A stretch of 64,000 nucleotides of DNA from Chelatococcus caeni (GTDB taxonomy: Bacteria > Pseudomonadota > Alphaproteobacteria > Rhizobiales > Beijerinckiaceae), in contig NZ_JACIEN010000002.1 in assembly GCF_014196925.1 (NCBI RefSeq), forward strand, positions 620,001 through 684,000, written 5' to 3'. Both the position numbers and the translations under genes were made by a program. The notes under the pieces are model-generated. The model did no database searches, was not told the DNA's origin, and saw only the letters and a list, made by a program, of their open reading frames with translations. Shown here piece by piece: positions 17,465-25,334 of the stretch; within the stretch, counting starts at the first letter, position 1, and each line of letters starts with the position of its first letter.

Positions 17465-17815
17465 TTACTCCGCGGCCTGCAGAAACGCCGGGGCGACCGT
17501 GTCGAGCGCCGCCAGTTCGGCCTCGATCCGCGCCGTCTCACGCTTCCATGCGGTGAATTCGCCGATGCAGTTCGCGGCATAGAGCGCGTGCTGCAGCTCA
17601 TCGCGACAACGCTCGACCGCCGACATGCGGGAGCGCGCATCATCGATTTCCCACTGGCTGCGCTGGATCGAAGCCTGCTTCCAGACCTTGCGCAGGAATG
17701 CGCCGAGCGGTGCCGGCTTGCCCCACTTGCGACGCAGGGCCCACGCCTCGCGCATGATCGCAGGACGGTCGTAGCGGCCGTCGGCGGTTATGAAGGGATA
17801 GGACGAGAGGGCCAT
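17465..17815 (-). CDS. First gene of the early-left operon, helical protein
   Basis: This 116-residue protein is mainly helical, rich in Arg, Trp and Ala, with a segment MREAWALRRKWGKPAPLGAF. Function is unknown. The ATG at 17815 is chosen over one five codons upstream because a strong GGAGG stands seven bases before it. It is the first gene after the strong leftward promoter at 17842-17870, so it is made earliest from that unit. Confidence 0.7.
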   Translation of the reverse strand: MALSSYPFITADGRYDRPAIMREAWALRRKWGKPAPLGAFLRKVWKQASIQRSQWEIDDARSRMSAVERCRDELQHALYAANCIGEFTAWKRETARIEAELAALDTVAPAFLQAAE

Positions 17816-17837
17816 CGGTGCCTCCAACATCGAACAT

Positions 17838-17886
17838 GTTGACGCTACCGGCTTACATGTAGCGTGTCAACACGAATTATGTTGAT
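17838..17886. promoter_or_regulatory. Operator half-sites over the left promoter
   Basis: GTTGAC (17838-17843), GTCAAC (17866-17871) and GTTGAT (17881-17886) are arranged as inverted pairs around the promoter. The pair TGTTGAC-GCTAC / GTAGC-GTGTCAACA makes a long imperfect inverted repeat. The same half-site occurs between the repressor and Cro-like genes, so these are likely CI/Cro operators. Confidence 0.55.
17842..17870 (-). promoter_or_regulatory. Early-left promoter (P_L-like)
   Basis: Read on the minus strand, a perfect -35 TTGACA (17865-17870) stands 17 bases from TAGCGT (17842-17847). Transcription would start near 17835, about 20 bases before the first gene, and run left to the integrase end. 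The -35 is inside a GTCAAC half-site, so a repressor would block it. Confidence 0.65.
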
Positions 17887-17995
17887 GCGGGACGACGGCG
17901 ATCCTCGCGCGCACGCGACGCGCGCGGCGGCCGATCTCAAGCGGGAATCGTTGTGAACGAAGGGGGCGCTCCCAGCGCCCCACCCTTCATCTCAG

Positions 17996-18016
17996 GAACA
18001 ACGTTATAGGTTGTTC
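17996..18016. repeat. Inverted repeat after the repressor gene
   Basis: Perfect 7-bp arms GAACAAC / GTTGTTC flank a 7-base centre in the gap between the early-left promoter and the repressor stop. No T run follows. It may be a weak terminator of the repressor transcript or another operator. I see no gene in the rest of 17887-18105. Confidence 0.4.
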
Positions 18017-18059
18017 TCAATCCCCGCGCGCGTGGGCGCGCGGGTTGTCGCCCGAGCCG

Positions 18060-18100
18060 CTGTCCCTGTGGGAATAGGTTCTGTCCCTGCGAATGTCCCT
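18060..18100. repeat. Three TGTCCCT repeats beyond the repressor gene
   Basis: CTGTCCCT at 18060, CTGTCCCT at 18081 (21 bases on) and ATGTCCCT at 18093. The same motif forms the larger iteron array at 28641-28898. It is probably a binding site of one protein at both places. Confidence 0.5.
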
Positions 18101-18105
18101 GACGT

Positions 18106-18825
18106 TCAGGACTGCTTGCGATCCTCGAGCGGCAGCTCTTCCATGCCGACGCCCATAGCCGCGCGGTTGTTATCGCGCCGCAGCTGCGCTGCGCGTGCCC
18201 GCTGCTCGATTCGGCGGATCTGCCCACGTTTCACGGTCACCCAGATCTCGCCGACCCAGGCAACGCGAGCCCCGATGATCGGCCGTGCGTTAAAGCTCTC
18301 CAGCGTGAACGTGTACGGCTCCGGCCCCGGCGCCAGGCGCTTCAGGAAGCGGCGCCCATCGTGGGTACGCACCGCGGCCTCCTCGCCGATGTAGGTGGCC
18401 GGGTCGTACCGCTGGTCGCGATACACGACGACGACGTCCCCATCGCTATAGGCCGGCAGCATCGAATCGCCCCTGACCTCAAGGCCGATCATGTCGTCCG
18501 GCACGGGGAAGGGGAGCTCTACCGTGTCGAGCCCCTCCGGCGGCACTTGCTCGAACTCGGGCTGGATCTCCGCGCCGGCGCCGATATAGCCCATGATCGG
18601 GACGGAATGGCCGGCTTGCGCGTCCCCTTCGCCGGTCAGCAGCCAAGCTGCTGAGGTCTTGAACGCATCGGCGTATTTCCGGGCGGCCTTTTCGTCGAAG
18701 CGGTTCTGGCCGTTCTCATGCGCGGCATAGGTCGACGGCGACCAGCCGAACCGCTTGGCCGCGCCCATCGCAGAGCTGAACCCGGCTTCGATACGCGCCT
18801 GCCGGAGGCGATCGCCCATTTCCAT
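18106..18825 (-). CDS. CI/LexA-type phage repressor with S24 peptidase domain
   Basis: This is the likely lysogeny repressor. Its 239 residues have an N-terminal helix-turn-helix (about 5-60; GAAKRFGWSPSTYAAHENGQNRFD) and a C-terminal S24 domain. Ser121 lies in RGDSMLPAY and Lys162 in RRFLKRL, the self-cleavage pair. The linker has GYIGAGAE, where such proteins may be cut. RecA-stimulated cleavage after DNA damage would lift repression. A second possible Met is at 18819. There is no clear ribosome site, so the message may be nearly leaderless. It faces the Cro-like gene across shared operators. Confidence 0.93.
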   Translation of the reverse strand: MEMGDRLRQARIEAGFSSAMGAAKRFGWSPSTYAAHENGQNRFDEKAARKYADAFKTSAAWLLTGEGDAQAGHSVPIMGYIGAGAEIQPEFEQVPPEGLDTVELPFPVPDDMIGLEVRGDSMLPAYSDGDVVVVYRDQRYDPATYIGEEAAVRTHDGRRFLKRLAPGPEPYTFTLESFNARPIIGARVAWVGEIWVTVKRGQIRRIEQRARAAQLRRDNNRAAMGVGMEELPLEDRKQS

Positions 18826-18845
18826 GGCAGAACCATGCCACGGCG

Positions 18846-18892
18846 TGTTGACATAAATCATGTTGACTTCATCAACACGTTGCGTGTAGATG
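18846..18892. promoter_or_regulatory. Divergent CI/Cro operator and promoter region
   Basis: GTTGAC at 18847-18852 and 18862-18867 and TCAAC at 18872-18876 lie here. The last two form GTTGACTTCATCAAC, a palindrome with a 5-base centre. Plus-strand -35 candidates are TTGACA (18848) and TTGACT (18863). With the latter, transcription could begin close to the ATG at 18902, giving a nearly leaderless cro message. Confidence 0.6.
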
Positions 18893-18901
18893 TTTCTCGC
18901 C

Positions 18902-19171
18902 ATGCAAACCATCGCTGACATCTTTGACGCTTTCGGAGGGTCGAGTGCCGTCGCCAGGGTTCTTGGCGTAGGGGCATCCACCGCGTCCGAAATGAAGCGG
19001 CGCGGGAACATCCCGCCGAAATACTGGATGGGCATCGTCGAGGGCGCCAAGCGATTGGACCTTCCGGGCGTCACCTATGAGGCGCTCGCGAAGATTCATG
19101 CCGGCGCTGTCGGTGGCGCACCAGGCGCCGTGTCGGACCAGGCTCCGGAAGCAAGCGAGGCCGCCCAATGA
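18902..19171 (+). CDS. Cro-like small DNA-binding protein
   Basis: This 89-residue protein is divergent from the repressor, the place of Cro. The helix-turn-helix reads FGGSSAVARVLGVGASTASEMKRRGNIPPKYW, the form seen in small YdaS/carph-isopro-type phage regulators. The C-terminal 25 residues are an Ala/Gly-rich tail. The start could also be ATG 18890, four residues earlier. It would bind the GTTGAC operators and turn off the repressor during lytic growth; this is inferred from position and fold. Confidence 0.8.
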   Translation: MQTIADIFDAFGGSSAVARVLGVGASTASEMKRRGNIPPKYWMGIVEGAKRLDLPGVTYEALAKIHAGAVGGAPGAVSDQAPEASEAAQ

Positions 19172-19188
19172 CGGCCCCTCTTCCTGCT

Positions 19189-19452
19189 TCAGCTGTGTCG
19201 GCGTGGCTCTTCTCGGTGGCCTGCGCTCTGCCGCAGGGATCGCATCAGATTGGGCAGGCTCGAGCGCGGAATGACGACATGAGCGACGACGCGTCGTTCG
19301 TGTTTTGCGTCCCCATCATCGATGCCGGGCCGCGCGTCTGCCCAGAACGTCATTCGGATCCAGTCTTCCCAATCGTGGACATCAACGCCGCTGGCGAAGA
19401 CGTCCGGGGTATGGATGATCTCGTTCGGGGCGATGTGCTTCGCCTTCGGCAT
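19189..19452 (-). CDS. Small conserved-looking protein on the opposite strand
   Basis: The 87-residue frame reads like a real protein (PNEIIHTPDVFASGVDVHDW, WIRMTFWADARPG, RRVVAHVVIPRSSL). AAGAGGT stands well placed before the ATG at 19452. The plus-strand frame over it is Ser-rich and looks like a shadow. The minus frame stays open up to 19800 and that extension also reads sensibly, so a longer form is possible. It interrupts the plus-strand early genes. The function is unknown. Confidence 0.6.
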   Translation of the reverse strand: MPKAKHIAPNEIIHTPDVFASGVDVHDWEDWIRMTFWADARPGIDDGDAKHERRVVAHVVIPRSSLPNLMRSLRQSAGHREEPRRHS

Positions 19453-19777
19453 GGCGACCTCTTTTCCATCTCCTCCCGAGGCGCTCCCATGGGGCGCCCG
19501 ACTTGCCGGCGCGCGAGCGTCGGCCCTTCTCTTCCTCTGGAGGCGCTCTGACATGCCCGCCTCCGCCTCTGTTTCCCTGTCGGCTTTCGCCATCTCCGGA
19601 CCGGGTGTTCCCAGTACCTCGGGCCGTCCGGCTTCGACCACCAAGCGTTCCCAGCGCTCGGTCGCCGCTCCGATGTCCAAAGCATCGGAGAAAGCCGCGA
19701 TGATATCTGCACGGAACCAGGGGCAATCCTGCCCCGGTGTGGGCCAGAACTGGTCCGGATCGATCGATGCCGATGGG
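19453..19777. other. Gap with an in-frame extension on the minus strand
   Basis: No separate gene is supported here. The minus strand is open through this stretch in the frame of the 19189-19452 gene and looks protein-like (DQFWPTPGQDCPWFRADII). A plus-strand frame leading into the next gene is Ser-rich and less convincing. One of the two may be a longer gene start. Confidence 0.4.
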
Positions 19778-20056
19778 ATGGCGCGTTTCCTGCGCTCCAT
19801 CTACCCGCAGAAGACGGCCATGCACGTCGCTGCGGACACCGGCCTGCCCGTCGAAAGCATCAAGAACTGGCTCAACGGCGTCAGCGCGCCGGGGTTCCGA
19901 GCGACGGTGACGCTCGCGCTGAACTATGGGCCCGAGTTCCTGGCATCGATGGTGAAGGAAAAGCCGCGGTGGCTCGATCGGGCCGCGCGCGAGCACCGTC
20001 AGCAAGAACTTGAGCGAAAGCTGGAGAGTATCAAAGCCGAGCTCGCCTCTCTCTAA
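19778..20056 (+). CDS. HTH-like small protein of rhizobial prophages
   Basis: This 92-residue protein has a conserved pattern: MARFLRSIYPQKTAMHVAAD, then GLPVESIKNWLNGVSAPGF, which looks like a degenerate helix-turn-helix. YGPEFLASM and a charged C-terminal helix follow. It is frequent near the switch of rhizobial prophages and is likely an early regulator, but no function is proven. The Met at 19778 begins the conserved part; upstream in-frame Mets exist. Confidence 0.65.
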   Translation: MARFLRSIYPQKTAMHVAADTGLPVESIKNWLNGVSAPGFRATVTLALNYGPEFLASMVKEKPRWLDRAAREHRQQELERKLESIKAELASL

Positions 20057-20065
20057 GGAACCAGT

Positions 20066-20209
20066 ATGAGCGGCATCGGTCGTTATTTCTGGCTTGCGCT
20101 GGCGATCATCCTGCAACGCCTCGCGGAGTTCTTCGCCGATTTTGCGGGGGTACTTCTGAAGTGGTCTCGAAGGTGTGAGGAGCGCGCCCGATCCACGGGA
20201 CGCGATTGA
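20066..20209 (+). CDS. Small membrane protein, 47 residues
   Basis: It begins ten bases after the preceding stop, with AAGGA placed for initiation. A hydrophobic helix (about 5-29: YFWLALAIILQRL then FFADFAGVLL) is followed by a basic, Arg-rich tail. The protein should sit in the inner membrane. No function is known. Confidence 0.55.
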   Translation: MSGIGRYFWLALAIILQRLAEFFADFAGVLLKWSRRCEERARSTGRD

Positions 20210-20226
20210 GCAGCCCGGAGGCGCTT

Positions 20227-20466
20227 ATGCAGAACACGCTGACCGCGTCCACCTCCGAAGAGATGGTCAAGACCATCCTGCAGCTCGAAAGCGATAGGGG
20301 CCCGGCAGTGGCCCACGAGTTCGCCGAGGGATGCCTATACGGGGCGCTCGGATACCTGGTGGTCCGGCTCGGCTCCCGCTCCGCTTACGACATCATCCAG
20401 GCCGCGGCCGATGCCGTGGTCTCCCGGCACATCGAAGAACATGGAGAGCATCAGCATGAGCGCTGA
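20227..20466 (+). CDS. Hypothetical protein, 79 residues
   Basis: A small, mostly helical protein starting at the ATG that follows a GGAGG site by seven bases. It ends in a His/Glu-rich tail and overlaps the next gene by 11 bases. I do not recognise it. Confidence 0.65.
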   Translation: MQNTLTASTSEEMVKTILQLESDRGPAVAHEFAEGCLYGALGYLVVRLGSRSAYDIIQAAADAVVSRHIEEHGEHQHER

Positions 20467-20656
20467 TCCGATTGAGGCGAGCCGCAACGTGGCAGCGGAC
20501 GAGAAGCGCCGCATGCAGACCGTGCGTGCCGCCGTCACGAACATCATCCTGCTCGCCAAGCAGCAGTTCGACGAGGCTCAGCATTTCTCGGCCGACGACA
20601 AGGACGCCGAGGACGAGATCGTCGCCATCCTGACGCGGCGCCGCGAGGTCCGCTGA
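20456..20656 (+). CDS. Small helical protein, 66 residues
   Basis: This acidic, wholly helical protein overlaps the genes on both sides by a few bases, as expected in a coupled early operon. No known domain is visible. Confidence 0.65.
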   Translation: MSADPIEASRNVAADEKRRMQTVRAAVTNIILLAKQQFDEAQHFSADDKDAEDEIVAILTRRREVR

Positions 20657-20898
20657 TGTCGCGCGCGCCGACCTTTGCCGAGATCGCGGTCGAACTGCAG
20701 CTCGCGGCGACGCGGGAAGCGTTCGGGCTGGAGAAGCTCGAGCATCTGTCGGCGAGCAGCGGCGAGAGGGCCCTTGCGGTGGCCGTCGTCGAGGTCCGCC
20801 GGTCGGCAGAAGTGATCGCCGCCGCCGCCGGGATCTTCAAGTCCCTGATCGGCCACGAGGCCGAGGTCCGCAAGCTTCTGGGGCAGACCGATGGCTAG
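20656..20898 (+). CDS. Small helical protein, 80 residues
   Basis: Ala/Glu-rich and helical throughout, with no membrane segment. It overlaps the preceding stop by one base and the GcrA gene by eight. I do not recognise it. Confidence 0.65.
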   Translation: MSRAPTFAEIAVELQLAATREAFGLEKLEHLSASSGERALAVAVVEVRRSAEVIAAAAGIFKSLIGHEAEVRKLLGQTDG

Positions 20899-21613
20899 GT
20901 TCGATTGGACCGAGGAGCGGCTCGCAGACCTGCGCCGCCTTTTTCACCGAGGCCTCGGCGCGACGGAGATCGCGGTCGAGATAGGCGCCCCTACGCGCAA
21001 CGTGGTCGCAGGCAAGCTGCATCATCTCGGATTGCGGCGGCGCGACTTCCCGGCCCTCGACGAGAGGCCGTCGCAGAAGCGACGCCACGCACCGCGGGCC
21101 GCCAAGGCGGCGAAGAATTCCAGGATCCCTTCCGGGGGAGACATCACCGCGGCCCGGGTCGACGGGGCGGCCGGTGCAAGTCCGGAAAAAGGGCGATCTG
21201 CGTGCGGGACCTCCGGAAGGGGAGGGCGTGAGCCTTCAGCAATGGGCTGCCCGCAAGATCGCCAGGTCGGCACGACGGGGGCGGCGGCTCCGGCCGCCGT
21301 CCCCGCGAAAGAACAGAAGCAGCGCCTCCATCCCGGCAACATCGCGCGCAAGGCCGAAGCCAAGCGGATCGAGCACGTCAATCCGGAGGCGCGCCGCGGA
21401 CGCGAGACCCTCGCTCTGATGGAAGCCGAGGCAACCGCACCCGGCAGGGTCTCCCTCATCGACCTTCGTGAAAATCACTGCCGCTGGCTCTGCGCACCGT
21501 CTCCAGGCGGCATGCCGACCTACTGCGGCTGCCAGACGAAATTCGGCTCGTCCTACTGCCCGGAGCATCACGCCCGGGTGTGGATGGCCCCGCCACAGCG
21601 GGACAAGAAATGA
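20891..21613 (+). CDS. GcrA-family cell cycle regulator, phage-encoded
   Basis: GcrA is an alphaproteobacterial transcription cofactor that binds sigma-70 RNA polymerase and promoters with CcrM-methylated GANTC. The 240-residue protein has the GcrA helix-turn-helix (about 3-48: FDWTEERLADLRRLFHRGL, then APTRNVVAGKLHHLGL). Its end has the matching LIDLRENHCRWL and SSYCPEHHARVW block (about 194-232). The linker between is long, basic and Ala/Gly-rich. A phage copy could redirect host polymerase to phage promoters in a cell-cycle-dependent way. It overlaps the helicase-methyltransferase gene by 4 bases, which couples a methylation reader to a DNA methylase. Confidence 0.88.
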   Translation: MARFDWTEERLADLRRLFHRGLGATEIAVEIGAPTRNVVAGKLHHLGLRRRDFPALDERPSQKRRHAPRAAKAAKNSRIPSGGDITAARVDGAAGASPEKGRSACGTSGRGGREPSAMGCPQDRQVGTTGAAAPAAVPAKEQKQRLHPGNIARKAEAKRIEHVNPEARRGRETLALMEAEATAPGRVSLIDLRENHCRWLCAPSPGGMPTYCGCQTKFGSSYCPEHHARVWMAPPQRDKK

Positions 21614-24270
21614 GCGATCCCTATCGCCAGTTCCTCGAGGGGAAAATCAAGGTCGCGCCGGTGCGCGGCTTCGAGGTCGATCCGGCCGAGGTCAACCCCG
21701 ACCTGAAGGACTTCGTGCGCGCCATCGTGCCGGTGCTCGCCCACGGCGGCCGTCGCGCGCTCTTCTCGCGCTTCGGCATGCACAAGACGAGCGCCCAAAT
21801 CGAGCTCGCGCGTCTCGCCATGAAGAACACCGGCGTCGTGCCGCTCATCGGCGTGCCGCTCGGCGTGCGCCACGAGTTCTTCGAGGAGGCGGAGACGCGC
21901 TTTCGCGGCGACTGCGCCGTGAAGATGCGCTTCATCCGATCCATGGACGAGGTCGACGAGCATTCGATCAACCTCACGAACTACGAGACCCTGCGCGAGG
22001 GCAAGATCGATCCATCCGCCTTCGGCTTCGTTTCGCTCGACGAGGCCGCGGTACTGCGCGGATTCGGCAGCACGAAGACCTTCCGCCAGTTGATGGCGCA
22101 ATTCGCCGGCGATGATCGCAAGGCGGGCGTGCGGACGGAGGGCGTGAAGTATCGCTTCGTGGCCACGGCGACGCCGGACCCGAACGAGTATATCGAGTTG
22201 CTCGCCTATGCCGCCTTTCTCGACATCATGGACGTCGGGCAGGCCAAGACACGTTTCTTCAGGCGCGACAGCGAAAAGGCCGATCGGCTCACCCTCCATC
22301 CGCACAAGGAACGCGAGTTCTGGCTGTGGGTCGCGTCCTGGGCACTCTTCCTGCAGCGGCCGTCCGATATCGGCTTTTCCGACGACGGCTATGAGCTGCC
22401 GCATCTCGACATCCGCTGGCACGAGGTCGCGAGCGACCACGCCGCGGCTGGGGAGGAGCGAGACGGGCAGATGCGCCTGTTGCGCGATGCTGCCCGTGGC
22501 GTGCAGGAGGCGGCGCGCGAGAAGCGGGACAGCCTGCCCGCGCGCATGGCGAAGCTGGCGGAGATCCGAGCCGAGGACCCGCAAGCCCATCGGATCATCT
22601 GGCACGATCTCGAGGACGAGCGGCGCTCGATCGAGCGCGCCATCCCGACCGTCAGGTCGATCTACGGCTCGCAGCCGACCGAGGTGAACGAGCAGACCGC
22701 GCTCGACTTCAAGCACGGCCGCTTTGCGGAACTCGCCACCAAGCCCTCGATGTCGGGGGCGGGCTGCAATTTCCAGTTCCATTGCCATTGGGCCGTGTTC
22801 CTCGGCATCGGGCCGAAGTTCCACGACTTCATCCAGGCGCTGCACCGCCTCGTGCGGTACGGCCAGCCCAGTCCTGTCGTCCGCATCGACCTCATCTACA
22901 CGGAAGCCGAGCGCGAGCAGCGCCGGAACCTCGAGGCGAAATGGCGCCGTCACGAGGATCAGGCAGAGCGGATGAGCGCCATAATCCGCGAGTACGGCCT
23001 CGGCCGGGCCGCGCTGACGGAGGTGTTGAGCCGCTCGATCGGCGTCGAGCGCGAGGTAGTGGAGGGCGACGGATACCGCCTGGTCCACAACGATTGCGTC
23101 GATGAGACCCGACGAATGGAGGCCGACAGCGTCGACCTCATCGTCACGTCGATTCCCTTCTCGACCCAGTACGAATACACGCCGAGCTACAACGACTTCG
23201 GCCACACCGACAGCGACGAGCACTTCTTCGAGCAGATGGATTTCCTGACGCCGGAGCTGCTGCGCGTCCTGAAACCTGGGCGCAACGCGGTCATCCACGT
23301 CAAGGACCGGATCGTGCCGGGCGGCATCAACGGGTTCGGCTTCCAGACCGTGTCGCCGTTCAGCGACCTGACGGTGGCGCACTTTCGGCGGCACGGCTTC
23401 GCCTTCCTCGCGCGCAAGACCATTGCGACCGACGTCGTGCGCGAGAACAGCCAGACCTATCGCCTCGGTTGGTCCGAGCAATGCAAGGACGGCACGCGGA
23501 TGGGCGCCGGCATGCCGGAATACCTCCTCATCTTCCGCAAGCCGCCGACCGATCGCGGCAACGGCTATGCCGACGAACCGGTTGTGAAGGACAAGCCGCT
23601 CGTCTATGTCGCCGGGTCCGATGGGCCGACGGAGCCCTTTCAGCGGGACAAGCGCCCGGTGCCGGGCACCGGATACTCTCGCGGCCGGTGGCAATTGGAC
23701 GCCCACGGCTACATGCCGTCGGACGGCAACCGCTTCCTGCTGCCAGCCGAGCTGCAGGACCTCGTCCGCGTCGGGCGCGCCAATCCCGACGACAAGAAGC
23801 CGATCTTCCGCGGCTGGAAGCGGTATTGCGAAGAGCACGCCTACGACTTCGGAACGCACGTCGCGTTCGCCGAGGAGCTCGACCGCTACAACCTCCTGCC
23901 GCCGGATTTCATGCTCATCCCGCCGCATTCGCGGCACCCGGACGTGTGGACTGACGTGACGCGGATGCGCACGCTCAACACGATCCAGGCCGCAGCCGGC
24001 CGCGAAAAGCACCTGTGCCCGCTGCAGTTCGACATCGTCGACCGCGTCATCGTGCAGATGTCGATGCAGGGCGAGACCGTCCTCGATCCCTTCGGCGGCC
24101 TCATGACCGTCCCTTATTGCGCGATCCGGCTCGGTCGCCGGGCCATCGGCATCGAACTCGATCGGAAATACTTCCGCGACGGCGTCTCGCATGTCGAGGC
24201 CGCCGCCGAGCGGATGGCGGTGCCGACCCTGTTCGATCTCCTGGAAATCACCGCCGAGCAAGCCGCCTGA
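21610..24270 (+). CDS. SF2 helicase-like / N6- or N4-DNA methyltransferase fusion
   Basis: This 886-residue protein joins two machines. The N-terminal half (about 40-470) resembles a DEAD/SNF2-like helicase: GMHKT at 56-60 replaces the usual GxGKT, SLDEAA at 142-147 is the Walker B site and VATATP at 184-189 is motif III. The C-terminal half is an amino-methyltransferase with TSIPF (513-517) in place of the (D/N/S)PP(Y/F) motif. The SAM-site block DPFGGLMTVPYCAI lies near 826 and RAIGIELDRKYF follows. Such fusions are known in phages and may move along DNA before modifying it. The target base and sequence are unknown. A 900-residue antisense frame over it is a codon-bias shadow. Confidence 0.88.
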   Translation: MSDPYRQFLEGKIKVAPVRGFEVDPAEVNPDLKDFVRAIVPVLAHGGRRALFSRFGMHKTSAQIELARLAMKNTGVVPLIGVPLGVRHEFFEEAETRFRGDCAVKMRFIRSMDEVDEHSINLTNYETLREGKIDPSAFGFVSLDEAAVLRGFGSTKTFRQLMAQFAGDDRKAGVRTEGVKYRFVATATPDPNEYIELLAYAAFLDIMDVGQAKTRFFRRDSEKADRLTLHPHKEREFWLWVASWALFLQRPSDIGFSDDGYELPHLDIRWHEVASDHAAAGEERDGQMRLLRDAARGVQEAAREKRDSLPARMAKLAEIRAEDPQAHRIIWHDLEDERRSIERAIPTVRSIYGSQPTEVNEQTALDFKHGRFAELATKPSMSGAGCNFQFHCHWAVFLGIGPKFHDFIQALHRLVRYGQPSPVVRIDLIYTEAEREQRRNLEAKWRRHEDQAERMSAIIREYGLGRAALTEVLSRSIGVEREVVEGDGYRLVHNDCVDETRRMEADSVDLIVTSIPFSTQYEYTPSYNDFGHTDSDEHFFEQMDFLTPELLRVLKPGRNAVIHVKDRIVPGGINGFGFQTVSPFSDLTVAHFRRHGFAFLARKTIATDVVRENSQTYRLGWSEQCKDGTRMGAGMPEYLLIFRKPPTDRGNGYADEPVVKDKPLVYVAGSDGPTEPFQRDKRPVPGTGYSRGRWQLDAHGYMPSDGNRFLLPAELQDLVRVGRANPDDKKPIFRGWKRYCEEHAYDFGTHVAFAEELDRYNLLPPDFMLIPPHSRHPDVWTDVTRMRTLNTIQAAAGREKHLCPLQFDIVDRVIVQMSMQGETVLDPFGGLMTVPYCAIRLGRRAIGIELDRKYFRDGVSHVEAAAERMAVPTLFDLLEITAEQAA

Positions 24271-24284
24271 AAGGAGAGCGAGCA

Positions 24285-24791
24285 ATGCCTGAAGCTGCGA
24301 AGTCCAACGGGTTCGATGCGGAGAAGCTCAAGCGCTGGATCGGCGAGATCGACCGGCACAAGGCCGACATGCTGTCTAAGCAGGGCGAGTACATGAAGTA
24401 CTGCCGCGACAAGCGCGAGATGATCAACAAGGTCTTCGAGCTTGCCGGCAACGACGGCGTGCCGAAGCGCGCCCTCAAGGCTCACCTGAAGATGCGCGAT
24501 CTGCAGGCGAAGGCCGAGGCCGTGCTCGAGGGCCTCGAGGAAGAGGACCAGGAGAGCGTTGAGTTGATCCGGGAGGCCCTCGGCGGCCTGTCGGACCTGC
24601 CGCTCGGCCAGGCCGCAGTGCAGAAGGCCGAGGAGACCCAGACGCAGAAGAACGTGAAGGCCCTCAAGAAGGGCATCAAGGGCATCGTCGGCATGCCCGG
24701 GGCCGACGACGAGGGCGAGGATCCGCGGCCGCGCTTCCTGAAGAACAAGGATGGCAGCGGGGATCAGCCGCAGCCGCCGGCGGCGGCGTAA
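24285..24791 (+). CDS. Coiled-coil protein, loosely GapR-like
   Basis: The 168-residue protein begins at an ATG after AAGGAGAG. Helices at about 10-115 have a layout like the GapR/DUF2312 DNA-binding proteins (coiled coil, then GxPKRALKAHLKMRD), but identity is too weak to name it. The C-terminus is charged and Pro-rich. It could bind DNA ahead of the replication genes; that is inference from shape and place. Confidence 0.6.
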   Translation: MPEAAKSNGFDAEKLKRWIGEIDRHKADMLSKQGEYMKYCRDKREMINKVFELAGNDGVPKRALKAHLKMRDLQAKAEAVLEGLEEEDQESVELIREALGGLSDLPLGQAAVQKAEETQTQKNVKALKKGIKGIVGMPGADDEGEDPRPRFLKNKDGSGDQPQPPAAA

Positions 24792-24809
24792 AGCGGACGG
24801 GGCGGCGCG

Positions 24810-25334
24810 ATGCTGATCTGGACGCTCGACCTCGGCGGTCGCACCGGCTGGGCGATGGGCCCGGCCGGGAAGCGGCCGACCAGCGGATCGTGGGTGCTGA
24901 AGGGCGATGACGACACTCGTGAGGAAGCGTGGGCGCGCCTCGGGCGCCGTCTGCGCGATCACCTCTCGGTCGAGCGTCCCGATCTCATCGTCATCGAGGC
25001 CGCGCTCGAGCCGGGCGGCCAGAAGTCCGGGCATGCCGCCGCCAACACCTTCGGCTATCTCGGCGCCGTCTATGCCGTCGCCGGCTGCTACCGGGTCCGC
25101 GTCGCCGCGGCGCACGCCCAGTCGATCTCGAAGCACTTCATCGGCCGCGGTCGTGTCGGTGACCGCAAGCTCAAGAAGCAGCTCTTCATCGACCGCTGCC
25201 ATCTGCTCGGTCTGCTCGACCGGGACTGCCGCGACGACAACCGGGCCGATGCTGTCGCGCTCCACGACTATGCCTCGGCGCGCTGGGGCCGCGCCGCTCC
25301 CAAGGAACTGGTGTTGTTCGGAGGCTCGCCATGA
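24810..25334 (+). CDS. RuvC-like Holliday junction resolvase
   Basis: This 174-residue RNase-H-fold nuclease has acidic residues in the RuvC arrangement: Asp7 in TLDLGGRTGWA, Glu63 in LIVIEAAL and the late DDNRADAVALHDYA block. It should resolve branched DNA during replication, recombination or packaging. The Gly-rich GGQKSGHAAANTFGYLGAV segment resembles the substrate-facing helix of phage RuvC homologues. The gene overlaps the next by 4 bases. Confidence 0.88.
   Translation: MLIWTLDLGGRTGWAMGPAGKRPTSGSWVLKGDDDTREEAWARLGRRLRDHLSVERPDLIVIEAALEPGGQKSGHAAANTFGYLGAVYAVAGCYRVRVAAAHAQSISKHFIGRGRVGDRKLKKQLFIDRCHLLGLLDRDCRDDNRADAVALHDYASARWGRAAPKELVLFGGSP

Noticed and set aside
17996-18016. Inverted repeat as a LexA box
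   Set aside because: Its GAAC and GTTC elements face each other; the alphaproteobacterial box needs direct repeats seven bases apart.
21568-24285. 905-codon antisense frame over the helicase-methyltransferase gene
   Set aside because: Composition is typical of a high-GC shadow and no domain is visible, while the plus strand has clear motifs.
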